A DNA stretch of 62,049 nt, taken from the NCBI RefSeq assembly GCF_000812465.1, contig NZ_JWMA01000016.1, positions 1-62,049 of the forward strand. Reading direction: 5' to 3'. The first letter of the stretch is position 1, and each line of letters starts with the position of its first letter. The notes beneath the pieces are model-generated. The model was not told the DNA's origin. It ran no database searches and worked only from the letters and a program-made list of their open reading frames with translations. This DNA is from Cupriavidus sp. IDO (GTDB lineage Bacteria > Pseudomonadota > Gammaproteobacteria > Burkholderiales > Burkholderiaceae). The position numbers and the translations under genes were made by a program. Positions 16,615 to 25,540 of the stretch are shown here, one piece after another.

Positions 16615-17373
16615 TTACAGCCCCGAGATCAACTGCGCGTTATCGATGCGCAGTTCCGCGCCATTGATGAAGCGCGACGCATCGGAAGCCAGGAACAGCA
16701 CCAGGTTGGCCACATCCTCCGGCTGGCACATGCGTGCCATCGGGTCCGTGCCGATACCGAGCGTGGCCGGATCCAGGTCCGGCACCAGCGCCTGCGTCAT
16801 CGGCGTCCAGACGCCATCGGGGTGGATCGAGTTGCAGCGGATGCGGTAGCCATTGCGCTTGCAGTGCACGGCCACGCTGCGCATCAGCGCGGTGACGGCA
16901 CCTTTGGCACCGCTATACGCGCACATCATCGGCAGCCCGCCCAGCGCCGCCACGGACGACATCACCACGATGGAGCCCCCGGCGGGGTTGCCCTTCATCG
17001 CCTCCACACCGAACTTGCAGCCGAGGAAATAGCCGTCGGCATTGACGCGCATGACCTGCCGCCAGGCGTCGAGCGAGGTTTCCTCGATCGATCCGAGCGG
17101 ACAGATGGCCGCATTGTTGACCAGCACGTCGAGCCGGCCGAAGCGGTGCTGCGTGGCGGCCATGGCCTTGCGCCAGTCCTCCTCGCTGGCAATATCGTGG
17201 CGCACGAACAGTGCCGCATCCCCGATCTCGCGGGCCAGTGCCTGCCCGGCCTCCTCGTTGACATCGCTGAGGACCACGCGCGCGCCCTCGGCCGCCAGCA
17301 GCAGCGCGTCGGCGCGCCCTACCCCGCTGGCCGCGCCGGTGACCAGCGCGACCTTGTCCCTGACCTGATGCAT
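16615..17373 (-). CDS. 3beta/17beta-hydroxysteroid dehydrogenase-like SDR (copy 1)
   Basis: A 252-residue SDR that resembles the Comamonas 3beta/17beta-hydroxysteroid dehydrogenase. Shared features are TGAASGVG, DVNEEAGQALAREIGDAALFVRHDIASEEDW, and NSIHPDGVWTPM after the active site. The catalytic Ser lies in VMSSVAALGG and Tyr/Lys in YSGAK. A close paralogue is at 23071-23835, with most of the same signature segments. An AAGGAGAGAAACA site precedes the ATG. It is the last gene of a three-gene unit (18672 to 16615). Activity on steroids is inferred from similarity and context. Confidence 0.88.
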   Translation of the reverse strand: MHQVRDKVALVTGAASGVGRADALLLAAEGARVVLSDVNEEAGQALAREIGDAALFVRHDIASEEDWRKAMAATQHRFGRLDVLVNNAAICPLGSIEETSLDAWRQVMRVNADGYFLGCKFGVEAMKGNPAGGSIVVMSSVAALGGLPMMCAYSGAKGAVTALMRSVAVHCKRNGYRIRCNSIHPDGVWTPMTQALVPDLDPATLGIGTDPMARMCQPEDVANLVLFLASDASRFINGAELRIDNAQLISGL

Positions 17374-17398
17374 TGTTTCTCTCCTTGGTTGGTCCGCT

Positions 17399-18256
17399 TC
17401 AGCCGGCTTCGGGAATCCTGCCGGCCAGCACTGCCTGCAGCGCGGCTTCGCCATACACCGCCGCCACGGTTTCATCGAGGATGGGATTGCCGCGCAGCTC
17501 GCTGCCGCCATCCACAGCGATGCTCTGGCCCGTCACCCAGCCCGACTCCGGCCCGGCGAGGTAGCGCACCGCACTGGCAATGTCGTCCGGTTCGCCGGCC
17601 CGGCCCAGCGGCATCTGCGCGACGAACTTGTCAAGGATGGCCGGGTTGTCGAACATCGGTCCGGTTGCGCCCGAGCGGGTCAGCCCCGGCCGCACCGCAT
17701 TGACGCGGATGCCACATCCCGCCAGTTCCTCGGCCGCGGCGCGGACGAATGCTTCCAGGCCCGCCTTGGCGGCGCAGTACGCCGACAGCCAGCGGCAGGT
17801 CATGCGCGCCGCGTTCGACGAGATGCAGACGATCGCGCCGCCGTGCGGTGCCATCAGCGGCGACGCGTGGCGCACCGCCAGGAACGCGCTGGCGATGTTC
17901 AGCTCCAGCTCCGCCGTCAGCGAGGCGGCGTCGTGCATCAGCAGAGGACGGAAACCGCCGCCGCCGACCGTCGCGACGACGATATCGAGCCGCCGCTCCA
18001 ACTCCCAGGCCTGCTGCAGCGCGGCCCGCACGTCATCTTCACGGCAGGCATCGCCGACACTGATTTCCACCGTGGCCCCGGGCAGTTGCGCGCACAGGCT
18101 GCGCCGTGCCGCTTCGAGCGCTTCGCGCCGCCGCCCCATCAGCACTACCGCGGCGCCGTCGCGCAGCAGCGCCAGCGCGCTGGCCGCGCCGATACCGCCC
18201 GCGCCGCCGGTGACGAGGGCCGTCTTGCCTTCCAGTACACGAGTCGTCGTCATCAT
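17399..18256 (-). CDS. SDR family oxidoreductase
   Basis: A 285-residue SDR with TGGAGGIGAASALALL at the N-terminus, Ser in CISSNAARM, the Tyr/Lys pair YCAAK, and INAVRPG-type sequence (RVNAVRPGLTRSG). It is coupled to the upstream SnoaL-like gene by ATGATG/TGA overlap. A C-terminal extension of about 25 residues follows VDGGSEL. It is the middle gene of the unit controlled by operator site C. No specific substrate can be assigned. Confidence 0.85.
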   Translation of the reverse strand: MMTTTRVLEGKTALVTGGAGGIGAASALALLRDGAAVVLMGRRREALEAARRSLCAQLPGATVEISVGDACREDDVRAALQQAWELERRLDIVVATVGGGGFRPLLMHDAASLTAELELNIASAFLAVRHASPLMAPHGGAIVCISSNAARMTCRWLSAYCAAKAGLEAFVRAAAEELAGCGIRVNAVRPGLTRSGATGPMFDNPAILDKFVAQMPLGRAGEPDDIASAVRYLAGPESGWVTGQSIAVDGGSELRGNPILDETVAAVYGEAALQAVLAGRIPEAG

Positions 18257-18672
18257 GCCCCCCGCAGCGGCAGGTCGTGCGTCCAGTCGACCACCAGCTC
18301 GCGCGCGGCAATGCGCCACCGGCCGTCGCGCCGCACGAAGCGGTCCTGGTAGCGGATGCCCCAGTCCAGCTTGCGCGGCACGCCGTCCTGTTCATACAGA
18401 TGATTGGCCACGCAATAGGTCTCGCCGGTCGCGATATCGCCGTCGACCTCGACCAGTTGCTGGTGCACATGATGCTGCGTGGCGCTGTACTGGCCGAGCG
18501 CTGTCATGCCGTCAGCGATGGCTTGCGCTCCGTCCATGCTGAATCCGGGCCCGGTCAGCCGCGCATCCGGCGTGAACAGTTCCGCCAGGCTTGGGAAATC
18601 GCGCCGGTCCACTGCCTGCGCATAGCGGCAGGTCAGTGCGTGAATGGCTTGCTTGTGCTCCAGTTCGGACAT
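18253..18672 (-). CDS. SnoaL-like/NTF2-fold protein
   Basis: A 139-residue protein opening MSELEHKQAIHALTCRYAQAVDRRDFPSLAELFTPDA, in which the conserved tyrosine/aspartate pattern of SnoaL-like and scytalone-dehydratase-like domains is visible (key segments HALTCRYAQAVDRRD and LAELFTPDARL). Related folds in steroid clusters act as dehydratases, isomerases or hydroxylase helpers; which applies here is unknown. AAGGAG lies 12 bases before the ATG. It is the first gene of its unit, and operator site C lies 103 bp upstream. Confidence 0.8.
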   Translation of the reverse strand: MSELEHKQAIHALTCRYAQAVDRRDFPSLAELFTPDARLTGPGFSMDGAQAIADGMTALGQYSATQHHVHQQLVEVDGDIATGETYCVANHLYEQDGVPRKLDWGIRYQDRFVRRDGRWRIAARELVVDWTHDLPLRGA

Positions 18673-18774
18673 GGCCAGGCTCACTCCTTGGTTGTGACCG
18701 GCGATGGCGTCAATGGAACGCCCCGGGCGGTCGTTGGGATGGCGACTATCGTCAGTGCTGCCGCGCTGCGGGCC

Positions 18775-18792
18775 ATCGTCCACGTGGAGTAA
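18775..18792 (-). promoter_or_regulatory. 18-bp operator before the SnoaL/SDR/SDR unit (site C)
   Basis: Plus strand ATCGTCCACGTGGAGTAA, core TCGTCC-N4-GGAGTA. Oriented toward the minus-strand gene at 18672, with a GATAGT hexamer 24 nt downstream. Confidence 0.6.
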
Positions 18793-18808
18793 GCGGACCG
18801 GGTACCGC

Positions 18809-18826
18809 TTAGTCCGAACGAAGGAT
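18809..18826 (+). promoter_or_regulatory. 18-bp operator before the plus-strand SDR (site G)
   Basis: Plus strand TTAGTCCGAACGAAGGAT; its complement has a perfect GGACTA half and a weaker TCCTTC half. It is oriented toward the gene at 18912, so the 18672/18912 divergent promoter has one site per arm. Confidence 0.55.
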
Positions 18827-18911
18827 GTACGGGGGCCACTCCCGCTCCAAGCTTCGATTGGCGCGGGCGGCCCGGGCTGGGGCCTGCGCATCACTGACAC
18901 AGGAGACACAC

Positions 18912-19778
18912 ATGAAGCAGGCGGAACAGGCCCTCGTCGCGGTGGTCACGGGCGGTTCGCGCGGTGCCGGGAAGGGCATTGCGCTGGCACTCGGCGCGTC
19001 AGGCGCGACGGTGTACGTGACAGGGCGCACGGAGCACGAAGGCAGCGCGCCGCTGCCCGGCACCATCCACGCCACGGCGCGCGAGATCGATGCGCTCGGC
19101 GGGCGCAGCATCGCGGTCGCGTGCGACCATCGCGATGATGCGCAGGTGGCGCGGCTGTTCGAGCGCGTGCGCGAGGAAGCCGGACGGATCGACATCCTGA
19201 TCAATAACGCGACCTTCCTGCATGACGAGCTCATCATGCCGGGCCCGTTCTGGCAGAAGCCGCTGGAAATGGCCGGGATTCTCGATGTCGGCTTGCGCTC
19301 GGGGTATGTGGCCAGCTGGCATGCGGCGCCGATGATGGCGGCGCGCGGGCGTGGATTGATTGTGTTTACGTCGTCGTTTGGTGCCAATTGCTATATGCAC
19401 GGCCCGGCCTATGGCGCGCAGAAGGCCGGCATCGACAAGTTCGCATACGACATGGCGGTGGATTTGCGTCCGCATGGCGTGGCGGCGGTGTCGGTGTGGA
19501 TGGGGCCGCTGCGCACCGCGCGTACGCAGCGGGTGTGGGAGCAACATCCCGACAAGTACGCGTCGTTCGCCCCGGTGGCGGAGACGCCGGAGTTCACGGG
19601 CAAGGTCATTCATGCGCTGTACCGGGATCCCGGTTTGATGGAGAAATCGGGGCAGGTACTGATCGCGGCGGAGGCAGCGCTGGGGTATGGGATTGTGGAT
19701 GCGGACGGGGTGCAGCCGCCTTCTTACCGGCAGGTGCTGGGCGGTCCGCCGCCGGTGCATCCGGCGATTGTCGAATAG
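18912..19778 (+). CDS. SDR family oxidoreductase (DHRS1-like)
   Basis: A 288-residue SDR with TGGSRGAGKGIALALGASGATVYVTGRT at the N-terminus (TGGSRGAGKG loop), NNAT instead of NNAG, Ser in FTSSFGANC, and YGAQK as the active Tyr/Lys. The pattern resembles DHRS1-type reductases. AGGAGACACAC precedes the ATG. It is a single-gene unit, divergent from the 18672 unit, and ends near a REP-like palindrome. Substrate unknown; steroid or CoA ester is suggested only by neighbours. Confidence 0.84.
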   Translation: MKQAEQALVAVVTGGSRGAGKGIALALGASGATVYVTGRTEHEGSAPLPGTIHATAREIDALGGRSIAVACDHRDDAQVARLFERVREEAGRIDILINNATFLHDELIMPGPFWQKPLEMAGILDVGLRSGYVASWHAAPMMAARGRGLIVFTSSFGANCYMHGPAYGAQKAGIDKFAYDMAVDLRPHGVAAVSVWMGPLRTARTQRVWEQHPDKYASFAPVAETPEFTGKVIHALYRDPGLMEKSGQVLIAAEAALGYGIVDADGVQPPSYRQVLGGPPPVHPAIVE

Positions 19779-19839
19779 GGGCTGGATGCGCTGGCACTCG
19801 CCGGTCAGATTGAGCTGGCCACCACGCCACGCATACGCT

Positions 19840-19865
19840 CCCCTCTCCCGCAAGCGGGAGAGGGG
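19840..19865. repeat. REP-like palindrome, copy 3
   Basis: Perfect copy of the 26-bp GCAAGC-centred palindrome, between the convergent genes ending at 19778 and 19894. The position fits a shared transcript end. Confidence 0.85.
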
Positions 19866-19893
19866 AGCAAACCATCGCCGCAAGCACGGCCCC

Positions 19894-20340
19894 CTACGTA
19901 GCTTGCGACAACAAACCCGTCGTAAACACCGTCGAGCGGATCAGCCAAGCCTCGCCAACCCGCACATACTCATCCGCATAGCGCCCCGTCAGAAACGTCC
20001 GCGAGCCACTCGCATCATCCAGCGCCAGGTAAGCCAGATCCCAGCTACCCCGCGCCGTATCCACATCCAGCACGCAGATATCCCCCTGCCCCGCGAAATG
20101 CATCTCCCGCAGCGTAGGCCGGCACGCCAGCTCCGCAAAGCACTGCACCAGCGCATCACGCCCGGCAAAGCTGCCGATCCGGTCATAGTGGATGTGCGCG
20201 TTGTCCGGCACGAAGCAGGCACGCATCGCCTCCGGGTCCTTGTCGTCGCACGCGCGCAGGTAGCGCAGCTTGAGCGCGCGGATCGCATCGGCGGCTTCCA
20301 GCCGCGCCAGGCGGTCGGCAATGGCGGCGATATCGGTCAT
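19894..20340 (-). CDS. SnoaL-like/NTF2-fold protein
   Basis: A 148-residue protein with ADAIRALKLRYLRACDDKDPEAMRACFVPD near the N-terminus and FLTGRYADEYVRVGEAWLIRSTVF near the end, the pattern of SnoaL_4-type NTF2-like domains. I chose the ATG at 20340 with a GAGGAATCGACC site. An ATG at 20358 overlaps the stop of the acyl-CoA synthetase gene (ATGA) and would add six residues. It is the last gene of the hsaA operon. It could be a dehydratase or isomerase accessory. Confidence 0.78.
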   Translation of the reverse strand: MTDIAAIADRLARLEAADAIRALKLRYLRACDDKDPEAMRACFVPDNAHIHYDRIGSFAGRDALVQCFAELACRPTLREMHFAGQGDICVLDVDTARGSWDLAYLALDDASGSRTFLTGRYADEYVRVGEAWLIRSTVFTTGLLSQAT

Positions 20341-20357
20341 GGTCGATTCCTCGTTCA

Positions 20358-21989
20358 TCAGGCTTCGCGCAACTGGTACTTCAGCACCTTCCCCGCCGCG
20401 CTGACCGGCAGCGCCGGCACGAACAGCACCTCGCGCGGCACTTTGTAGTTGGCCATATGCCGGCGCGCCCAGGCAATCAGGGCTTCGCCGTCCACGCGCG
20501 CGCCGTGGCGCAGCACCACGTAGGCCCGCCCCACCTCGCCCAGCCGCTCGTGCGGCATGCCCACCACCGCTACCTGCGCCACGGCCGGGTGGGCCGTCAG
20601 CAGTTTTTCCACCTCCGCCGGGTAGCAGTTGAAGCCGCCGACGATAAACATGTCCTTGATGCGATCGGTGATACGCAGGTAGCCGCGCGCGTCGAGCGTG
20701 CCGACATCGCCGGTGTGCAGCCAGCCGTCGGCGTCGACCGCTTCCGCGGTCGCATCGGGCAGGCCGAAGTAGCCTTGCATCACGTTATAGCCGCGCACCA
20801 GCACTTCACCTGGCTCGCCGGTGGCAACCGGCTGCCCCTGCGCGTCGACGCAGCGCAGCTCGATGCCCGGCATGGCGCGGCCGGAGGTGCCGGCGACCGT
20901 CTCGGCGTCGTCGCCGGCGCGGGTCAGCGTGGCGAAACCGCACGATTCGGTCAGGCCGTAGCCGGTGATGACCGTATCGAAGCCCAGTTCATCGCGCATG
21001 CGCTGGATCAGCACGGGCGCGATCGCCGAGGCGCCCGTCACCGCGATGCGCAGCGAAGACAGGTCGAACTCGCGCAGGCGCGGCGCGTTGAGCAGCGTCT
21101 GGTAGAGCGTCGGCGGGCCGGGCAGCACCGTGATGCGTTCGTTCTCCACGCGCGTCATCACGGCCTCGGCGTCGAACACCAGGTGAGGCAGCACCGTGGC
21201 TCCGCGCGACAGCGCGGCGAGCCATCCGGCCTTGTAGCCGAAAGTGTGGAAGAACGGATTGACGATCAGGTAGCGGTCGCCTGCGCGCACGCCCGTGATG
21301 TCGGCCCAGCCGTCGATGGCGCGCAGGTTCTGCGCGTGGGCGGTCATGACGCCCTTGGGGCGCCCGGTCGTGCCGGAGGTGAACATGATGTCCATCGGCG
21401 TATCGCCGCGCACGCCGCCCTCGCGCTGTGCGAAGGCCGCCATGTCCACTTGCTGTGCCAGCCCGAGGAAGGCATCCCATGCCAGCTCGCCCCCGGCCAG
21501 CGCCCTGCCCTGTCCCGGCCGCAGGATCACCAGCCGCTCCAGCGTGGCGGGGCGGTGCGGCGCCAGCATCTGCGGATAGCTTTCGCCGAGGAAGTCATCG
21601 ACGCAGAACAGCAGGCGCGCGCCGCTGTCGGCCAGCACGGCACCGGCTTCGGCGCCCTTCATGCGCGTGTTGAGCGGCACCAGCGCGGCGCCGACGCTGT
21701 GCGTGGCCAGCGCCGCGATGATCCATTCGGAGTAATTCGGCGCCCACACGGCAACGCGGTCGCCCGGTTGCACGCCGAGCGCCATCAGCGCACGGGCCGC
21801 CTGGATCCGGCAGCCATCGAGCGAGGCGTAGCTAAGGCGCAGCCCGTCTTCCTGGATGGCGATGCGCTCGCCGTGCCGCCTCGCCGCGCGCCTCACCAGC
21901 TCTGGAATGGTGGCGGCAATCTCCTCGTGTGCAGCGGCGTCGAGGGTGGCCGGTGCCGCAATGGCGTCGATGGTGTCAGATGGGGTCAT
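20358..21989 (-). CDS. Acyl-CoA synthetase (FadD3-like)
   Basis: A 543-residue AMP-forming acyl-CoA ligase. The P-loop FTSGTTGRPKGVM (about residues 195-207), GYGLTESCG, the hinge region YLRITDRIKDMFIVGGFN and the C-terminal Lys in SAAGKVLKYQLRE are all present, so it should be active. In HIP degradation FadD3 attaches CoA to the indanedione propionate; the operon context makes that the leading hypothesis, and a side-chain ligase is the alternative. It starts one base after the stop of the ferredoxin reductase gene and overlaps the next gene's alternative start. Confidence 0.88.
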   Translation of the reverse strand: MTPSDTIDAIAAPATLDAAAHEEIAATIPELVRRAARRHGERIAIQEDGLRLSYASLDGCRIQAARALMALGVQPGDRVAVWAPNYSEWIIAALATHSVGAALVPLNTRMKGAEAGAVLADSGARLLFCVDDFLGESYPQMLAPHRPATLERLVILRPGQGRALAGGELAWDAFLGLAQQVDMAAFAQREGGVRGDTPMDIMFTSGTTGRPKGVMTAHAQNLRAIDGWADITGVRAGDRYLIVNPFFHTFGYKAGWLAALSRGATVLPHLVFDAEAVMTRVENERITVLPGPPTLYQTLLNAPRLREFDLSSLRIAVTGASAIAPVLIQRMRDELGFDTVITGYGLTESCGFATLTRAGDDAETVAGTSGRAMPGIELRCVDAQGQPVATGEPGEVLVRGYNVMQGYFGLPDATAEAVDADGWLHTGDVGTLDARGYLRITDRIKDMFIVGGFNCYPAEVEKLLTAHPAVAQVAVVGMPHERLGEVGRAYVVLRHGARVDGEALIAWARRHMANYKVPREVLFVPALPVSAAGKVLKYQLREA

Positions 21990-21990
21990 G

Positions 21991-23043
21991 TCAATCCGGG
22001 AACTTCAAGTGGATCTCGCTGCTCGCCGGGCGGGCCTGGCAGGCCAGGGTCCAGCCCGCCTCCAGGTCGGCACGGTCGAGCACGTGGTTCTCGCCGAGCG
22101 TGACGTCGCCCTGCGTCACCTGGCACATGCAGGCGCCGCACAGCCCCGCGCGGCAGGAATTGGGCGCGGCCACGCCGGCGCGCTGCAGCGCGTCGAGCAC
22201 GGTTTCGTCGGGTGCCACGCCGACCTGGTGGGTTTCGCCGTCAAGCTGCACGGTCAGCGCCGCGCCGCGCATGGCGGGCGCCGGGGCCGGTGCCGTGACC
22301 TCGGCGCTTGCCGGCGCCTTTGCCGCCGGCACATCGGGCAAGGACACGAAACGCTCCACGTGGAGCTTGCCGCGCGGCACGCCAAGTTCCTGCAGCGCGG
22401 CCTGGGCGGCGTCCATGAACGGGCCGGGACCGCAGACGAAGCATTCCGCCAGGCTCCACGGCCGCACCAGTTCCTCGATCTGGCGCTGCGTTGGCGGCCC
22501 CTGCACGCTGTCCAGCCAGTGGACCACGCGCAGACGGCCCGGGTGGTTCCGCGCCAGCTCCCCAATCGCCTCGCGAAAGATGATGGAGCGCTCGTCGCGG
22601 TTGGCATAGACCAGCGTCACCGTGCCGCGCCCATGGCGCAGCGCCGCCTTGGCGATCGACAACACCGGCGTGATGCCGCTGCCGCCGGCCAGCAGCAGGA
22701 AATCGCCATGCAGCGTGGGCGGGGTGAAGACGCCGGCAGGCGGCATCACCTCGACCGTATCGCCCGCGCCGAGATGGTCGCAGATCCAGTTGGACACGCG
22801 CCCGGTCTGCACGCGCTTGATCGTCACGCGCAAGGCGTGGTCCACCTCCGGCGTGCTCGACAGCGAATAGCAGCGCTGCAGCGGCACGCCGTCCACCGGC
22901 ACGCGCAGGGTCAGGAACTGCCCGGGACGGTAGGCAAACGCATCGCGCAGGCCGTCCGGCAGCGCGAATACCAGCGAATGCGCCTGATCCGTTTCCGTGA
23001 CGACTTCGGCGATCTGCAGCCGGTGGAATTGCACTGGCGCCAT
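21991..23043 (-). CDS. KshB/ring-hydroxylating-type ferredoxin reductase
   Basis: A 350-residue NAD(P)H reductase with three modules: FAD binding (RCYSLSS at residues 57-63), NAD binding (LLLAGGSGITP), and a C-terminal plant-type 2Fe-2S domain with C297-x4-C302-x2-C305-x29-C335. An Ala/Pro-rich linker joins the last two. This order is that of KshB, the reductase of 3-ketosteroid 9alpha-hydroxylase, and of related phenylacetyl-CoA oxygenase reductases. No Rieske oxygenase (KshA) gene is in the window, so its partner must be elsewhere. Confidence 0.85.
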   Translation of the reverse strand: MAPVQFHRLQIAEVVTETDQAHSLVFALPDGLRDAFAYRPGQFLTLRVPVDGVPLQRCYSLSSTPEVDHALRVTIKRVQTGRVSNWICDHLGAGDTVEVMPPAGVFTPPTLHGDFLLLAGGSGITPVLSIAKAALRHGRGTVTLVYANRDERSIIFREAIGELARNHPGRLRVVHWLDSVQGPPTQRQIEELVRPWSLAECFVCGPGPFMDAAQAALQELGVPRGKLHVERFVSLPDVPAAKAPASAEVTAPAPAPAMRGAALTVQLDGETHQVGVAPDETVLDALQRAGVAAPNSCRAGLCGACMCQVTQGDVTLGENHVLDRADLEAGWTLACQARPASSEIHLKFPD

Positions 23044-23070
23044 GATGTCCTTCTTCAGCTCTGGGTGGCT

Positions 23071-23835
23071 TCAGGCCACGCCCATGATGGCCTGCGCATT
23101 GTCGATGCGCAGTTCGGCGCCATTGATAAAGCGCGATTCGTCCGAGGCCAGGAACAGCACGAGGTTGGCGACATCGTGCGGATGGCACATGCGCTGCATC
23201 GGCTCGGCGCCGCCCACCTCTTCCGGCAGGGCCGTGACGCCGCCTGGCAGGAAGGCCGCGGTCATCGGCGTAAGGATGCCGTCGGGATGGATCGAGTTGC
23301 AGCGCACGCGATAGCCGTTCTGCTTGCAGTGGCCGGCCACTGCGCGCGTGAGCGCGGTCACCGCGCCTTTGCTGGCGCTGTAGGCGCAGAACGCGCCCAT
23401 GCCGCCCAGCGCCGCCACCGACGACATATTGACGATGCTGCCGCCGCCCGCCTTCATCGCGGCCACGCCGTACTTGCAGCCGAGGAAATAGCCGTCGGCG
23501 TTGATGCGCATCACGCGCTGCCATTGCTCCAGCGTGGCGTCCTCGACCGAGCCCAGCATCAGGATGGCCGCATTGTTGACCAGCACGTTGGGCGCGCCGA
23601 AGCGCTGCTCGGTGCGGGCCATCACTTGCTGCCAGCTGGCTTCGCTGGCGATGTCGTGCGGCACGAACAGCGCCGCGTCGCCGATCTCGCGCGCCAGCGC
23701 ATGGCCCGCTTCCTCGTTGAGGTCGGTCAGCACCACGCGTGCGCCTTCGCGCGCCAGCAGAAGTGCGTCTTCCTTGCCGACGCCGCTGGCGGCCCCGGTG
23801 ACAATGGCGATCTTTCCTTCAGTACGTCGGCTCAT
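23071..23835 (-). CDS. 3beta/17beta-hydroxysteroid dehydrogenase-like SDR (copy 2)
   Basis: A 254-residue SDR, close paralogue of the one at 16615. Shared segments are TGAASGVGKEDALLLAREGA, DLNEEAGHALAREIGDAALFV, HDIASEASW and NSIHPDGILTPM, as in Comamonas 3beta/17beta-HSD. The active-site Ser is in NMSSVAALGG and Tyr/Lys in YSASK. Its first 17 bases overlap the end of the flavoprotein gene, so the two are coupled. Two HSD-like copies under separate operators suggest different positions or stereochemistry on the steroid. Confidence 0.88.
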   Translation of the reverse strand: MSRRTEGKIAIVTGAASGVGKEDALLLAREGARVVLTDLNEEAGHALAREIGDAALFVPHDIASEASWQQVMARTEQRFGAPNVLVNNAAILMLGSVEDATLEQWQRVMRINADGYFLGCKYGVAAMKAGGGSIVNMSSVAALGGMGAFCAYSASKGAVTALTRAVAGHCKQNGYRVRCNSIHPDGILTPMTAAFLPGGVTALPEEVGGAEPMQRMCHPHDVANLVLFLASDESRFINGAELRIDNAQAIMGVA

Positions 23836-25525
23836 GGGAGGTCTCCTGGTTGGTGTGTGCCTGCCGCTCGCCGGCAGGCTGTCGTGCGAGATGGCGGCCT
23901 GCGTTGCGCCCCGACCAGATGCAGTCGGCAAGCGACAGGCCGCTTACGTAGTGGTTGGAAGCAATGCCCACGGCAGTCCGGCCGACGGCATAGAGCCCCG
24001 CAACCGGCGCGCCGCCGGCGGCGGCCAGCACCCGGCCGCTGGACTCTTCCACCGACAGGCCGCCGAGCGTGATGGCCGGACAGGGAAAGACGCGGCTGTC
24101 GGCCGAGATGTCGATGGCGAGCCATGGCCCCGTTTCCAGCGAAGCGCACATCTGCGCCGACTTGCCGGTCGGGTCCGCGATCTCGCCGCGAGCCGCTGCG
24201 TTGCAGGCATCCAGCGAAGTCCGCAGCGCAGCGCCGGGCATGCCCAGCTTGTCGGCAAGCGCTTCGAGACTGGACGCGCGCCGCGCACCGGCAAGCATGA
24301 GCAGCGCGGCAGGCAAGGCCTGGAATGCCCACAGCCGGCCGCCCAAGCATTCGCGCAAGGCGGCGCGCGCCAGCTCGCGGTTCAGGATCAGCCACGCCCG
24401 CCCGCCGTGCCGTTCGCACATGGCATGGCCAAGCGTGGCGCCATAGGTTTCTTCATTGCCGATACGCGCGCCCCGCGCATCGACCACGCAGCCACGCGCC
24501 CAGTCGAACGGCGGGTTGATGAATCGCCATGCCGAGACCCGCTCCAGGTGACGCGTTGCCGCGCCGGCCGATTCGCCAAGCCGGATGCCGCTGCCGTCGC
24601 AGCCGGTCGCGCCGAGCCGCCAGGTCTGCAGGTACTTGCCGGCGTGGCGCGCCACCATGGCGCGATTGAAGATAAAGCCTCCCGTGGCCAGCACCACGGC
24701 ACGCGTGCGCACTGCCACCGGGCGCGCATGGCGCAGCTCCAGTTGCAGCACGCGCTGGCGCAGCAGGTCGGCCAGCCCCGGCATGGCGTTGTGCAGGCGC
24801 TCGGCCATCCGCGCGAGGCGGGCGTGGCGCGTCTGGTGCCGTCCCGCCGGCACCTGCCACAGCTCGACGCCAATGACCGCGCCATCCCTGTCGACGATCA
24901 GGCGCCGCGCCGCGGCCTGGCGCATCACCGTCACCTCCGGCCGGGCCTGCACGGCGCCGCGCAGCACGCCGTACAGCGTGCGGCCGGACATGCCGGGGCC
25001 TTTCACGCGGTGCCCGCGCGGCGCCGGCGCGGCATGCTGCGCATACGCGGCCACCGCTTCGTTGCCGGAGTAGTAGAGGTAATAGGGTTGCGCGGGATAG
25101 GAGGTCTTGCGCGGCGGCACGGTCGCGGCAAAGCGCACGCCGATGCCTTCCAGCCAGCCGATCATGTCGCGGCTGCGCTCACAGAACGCCTGCAGTGTTG
25201 CCTCGCTGACGACTTCGCCGGTCTCCTGGCGCAGGTAGTCCGCCATGGCCCGCGGCGTATCGGCATAGCCCGCGGCGGACTGGTAGGCCGTGCCGCCGCC
25301 GGCATACACCACGCCGCCGCTCTTCGCGCTTGCGCCGCCGCCTTCGAAGCGCTCCGCAACGATCACGCGCGCGCCGCCCTGCGCCGCTTCCAGCGCGGCG
25401 CAGGCGCCGGCAGCGCCGAAGCCCACCACGACGGCGTCGCAGACGGCCTGCCACGGGTGGGCGTCCGGATCATCGAGCCGCAGCGGTGCGTAGATCGGCG
25501 TGGCGGAATCGGGCCGAGGGTCCAT
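23819..25525 (-). CDS. FAD-dependent steroid dehydrogenase-like flavoprotein
   Basis: A 568-residue flavoprotein of the fumarate reductase/KstD superfamily. The FAD loop is VVGFGAAGACAALEAAQGGA (about residues 34-53), followed by GGASAKSGGVVYAGGGT, and near the end VAGLYAVGRTAVGIASNHYVSG. It differs clearly from the KstD at 26074 (different C-terminal segment), so it may be a Delta4- or other-position ketosteroid dehydrogenase. It overlaps the SDR gene by 17 bases and follows the hsaB gene by 15 bp. The exact reaction is not readable from sequence. Confidence 0.8.
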   Translation of the reverse strand: MDPRPDSATPIYAPLRLDDPDAHPWQAVCDAVVVGFGAAGACAALEAAQGGARVIVAERFEGGGASAKSGGVVYAGGGTAYQSAAGYADTPRAMADYLRQETGEVVSEATLQAFCERSRDMIGWLEGIGVRFAATVPPRKTSYPAQPYYLYYSGNEAVAAYAQHAAPAPRGHRVKGPGMSGRTLYGVLRGAVQARPEVTVMRQAAARRLIVDRDGAVIGVELWQVPAGRHQTRHARLARMAERLHNAMPGLADLLRQRVLQLELRHARPVAVRTRAVVLATGGFIFNRAMVARHAGKYLQTWRLGATGCDGSGIRLGESAGAATRHLERVSAWRFINPPFDWARGCVVDARGARIGNEETYGATLGHAMCERHGGRAWLILNRELARAALRECLGGRLWAFQALPAALLMLAGARRASSLEALADKLGMPGAALRTSLDACNAAARGEIADPTGKSAQMCASLETGPWLAIDISADSRVFPCPAITLGGLSVEESSGRVLAAAGGAPVAGLYAVGRTAVGIASNHYVSGLSLADCIWSGRNAGRHLARQPAGERQAHTNQETSHEPTY

Positions 25526-25540
25526 GCCTGCGCTCCCGGC

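Noticed and set aside
21856..24072. Plus-strand open frame of 738 codons over the reductase and SDR genes
   Set aside because: The translation is Arg/His/Gly-rich low-complexity sequence without domains, while the opposite strand encodes complete enzymes with active sites.
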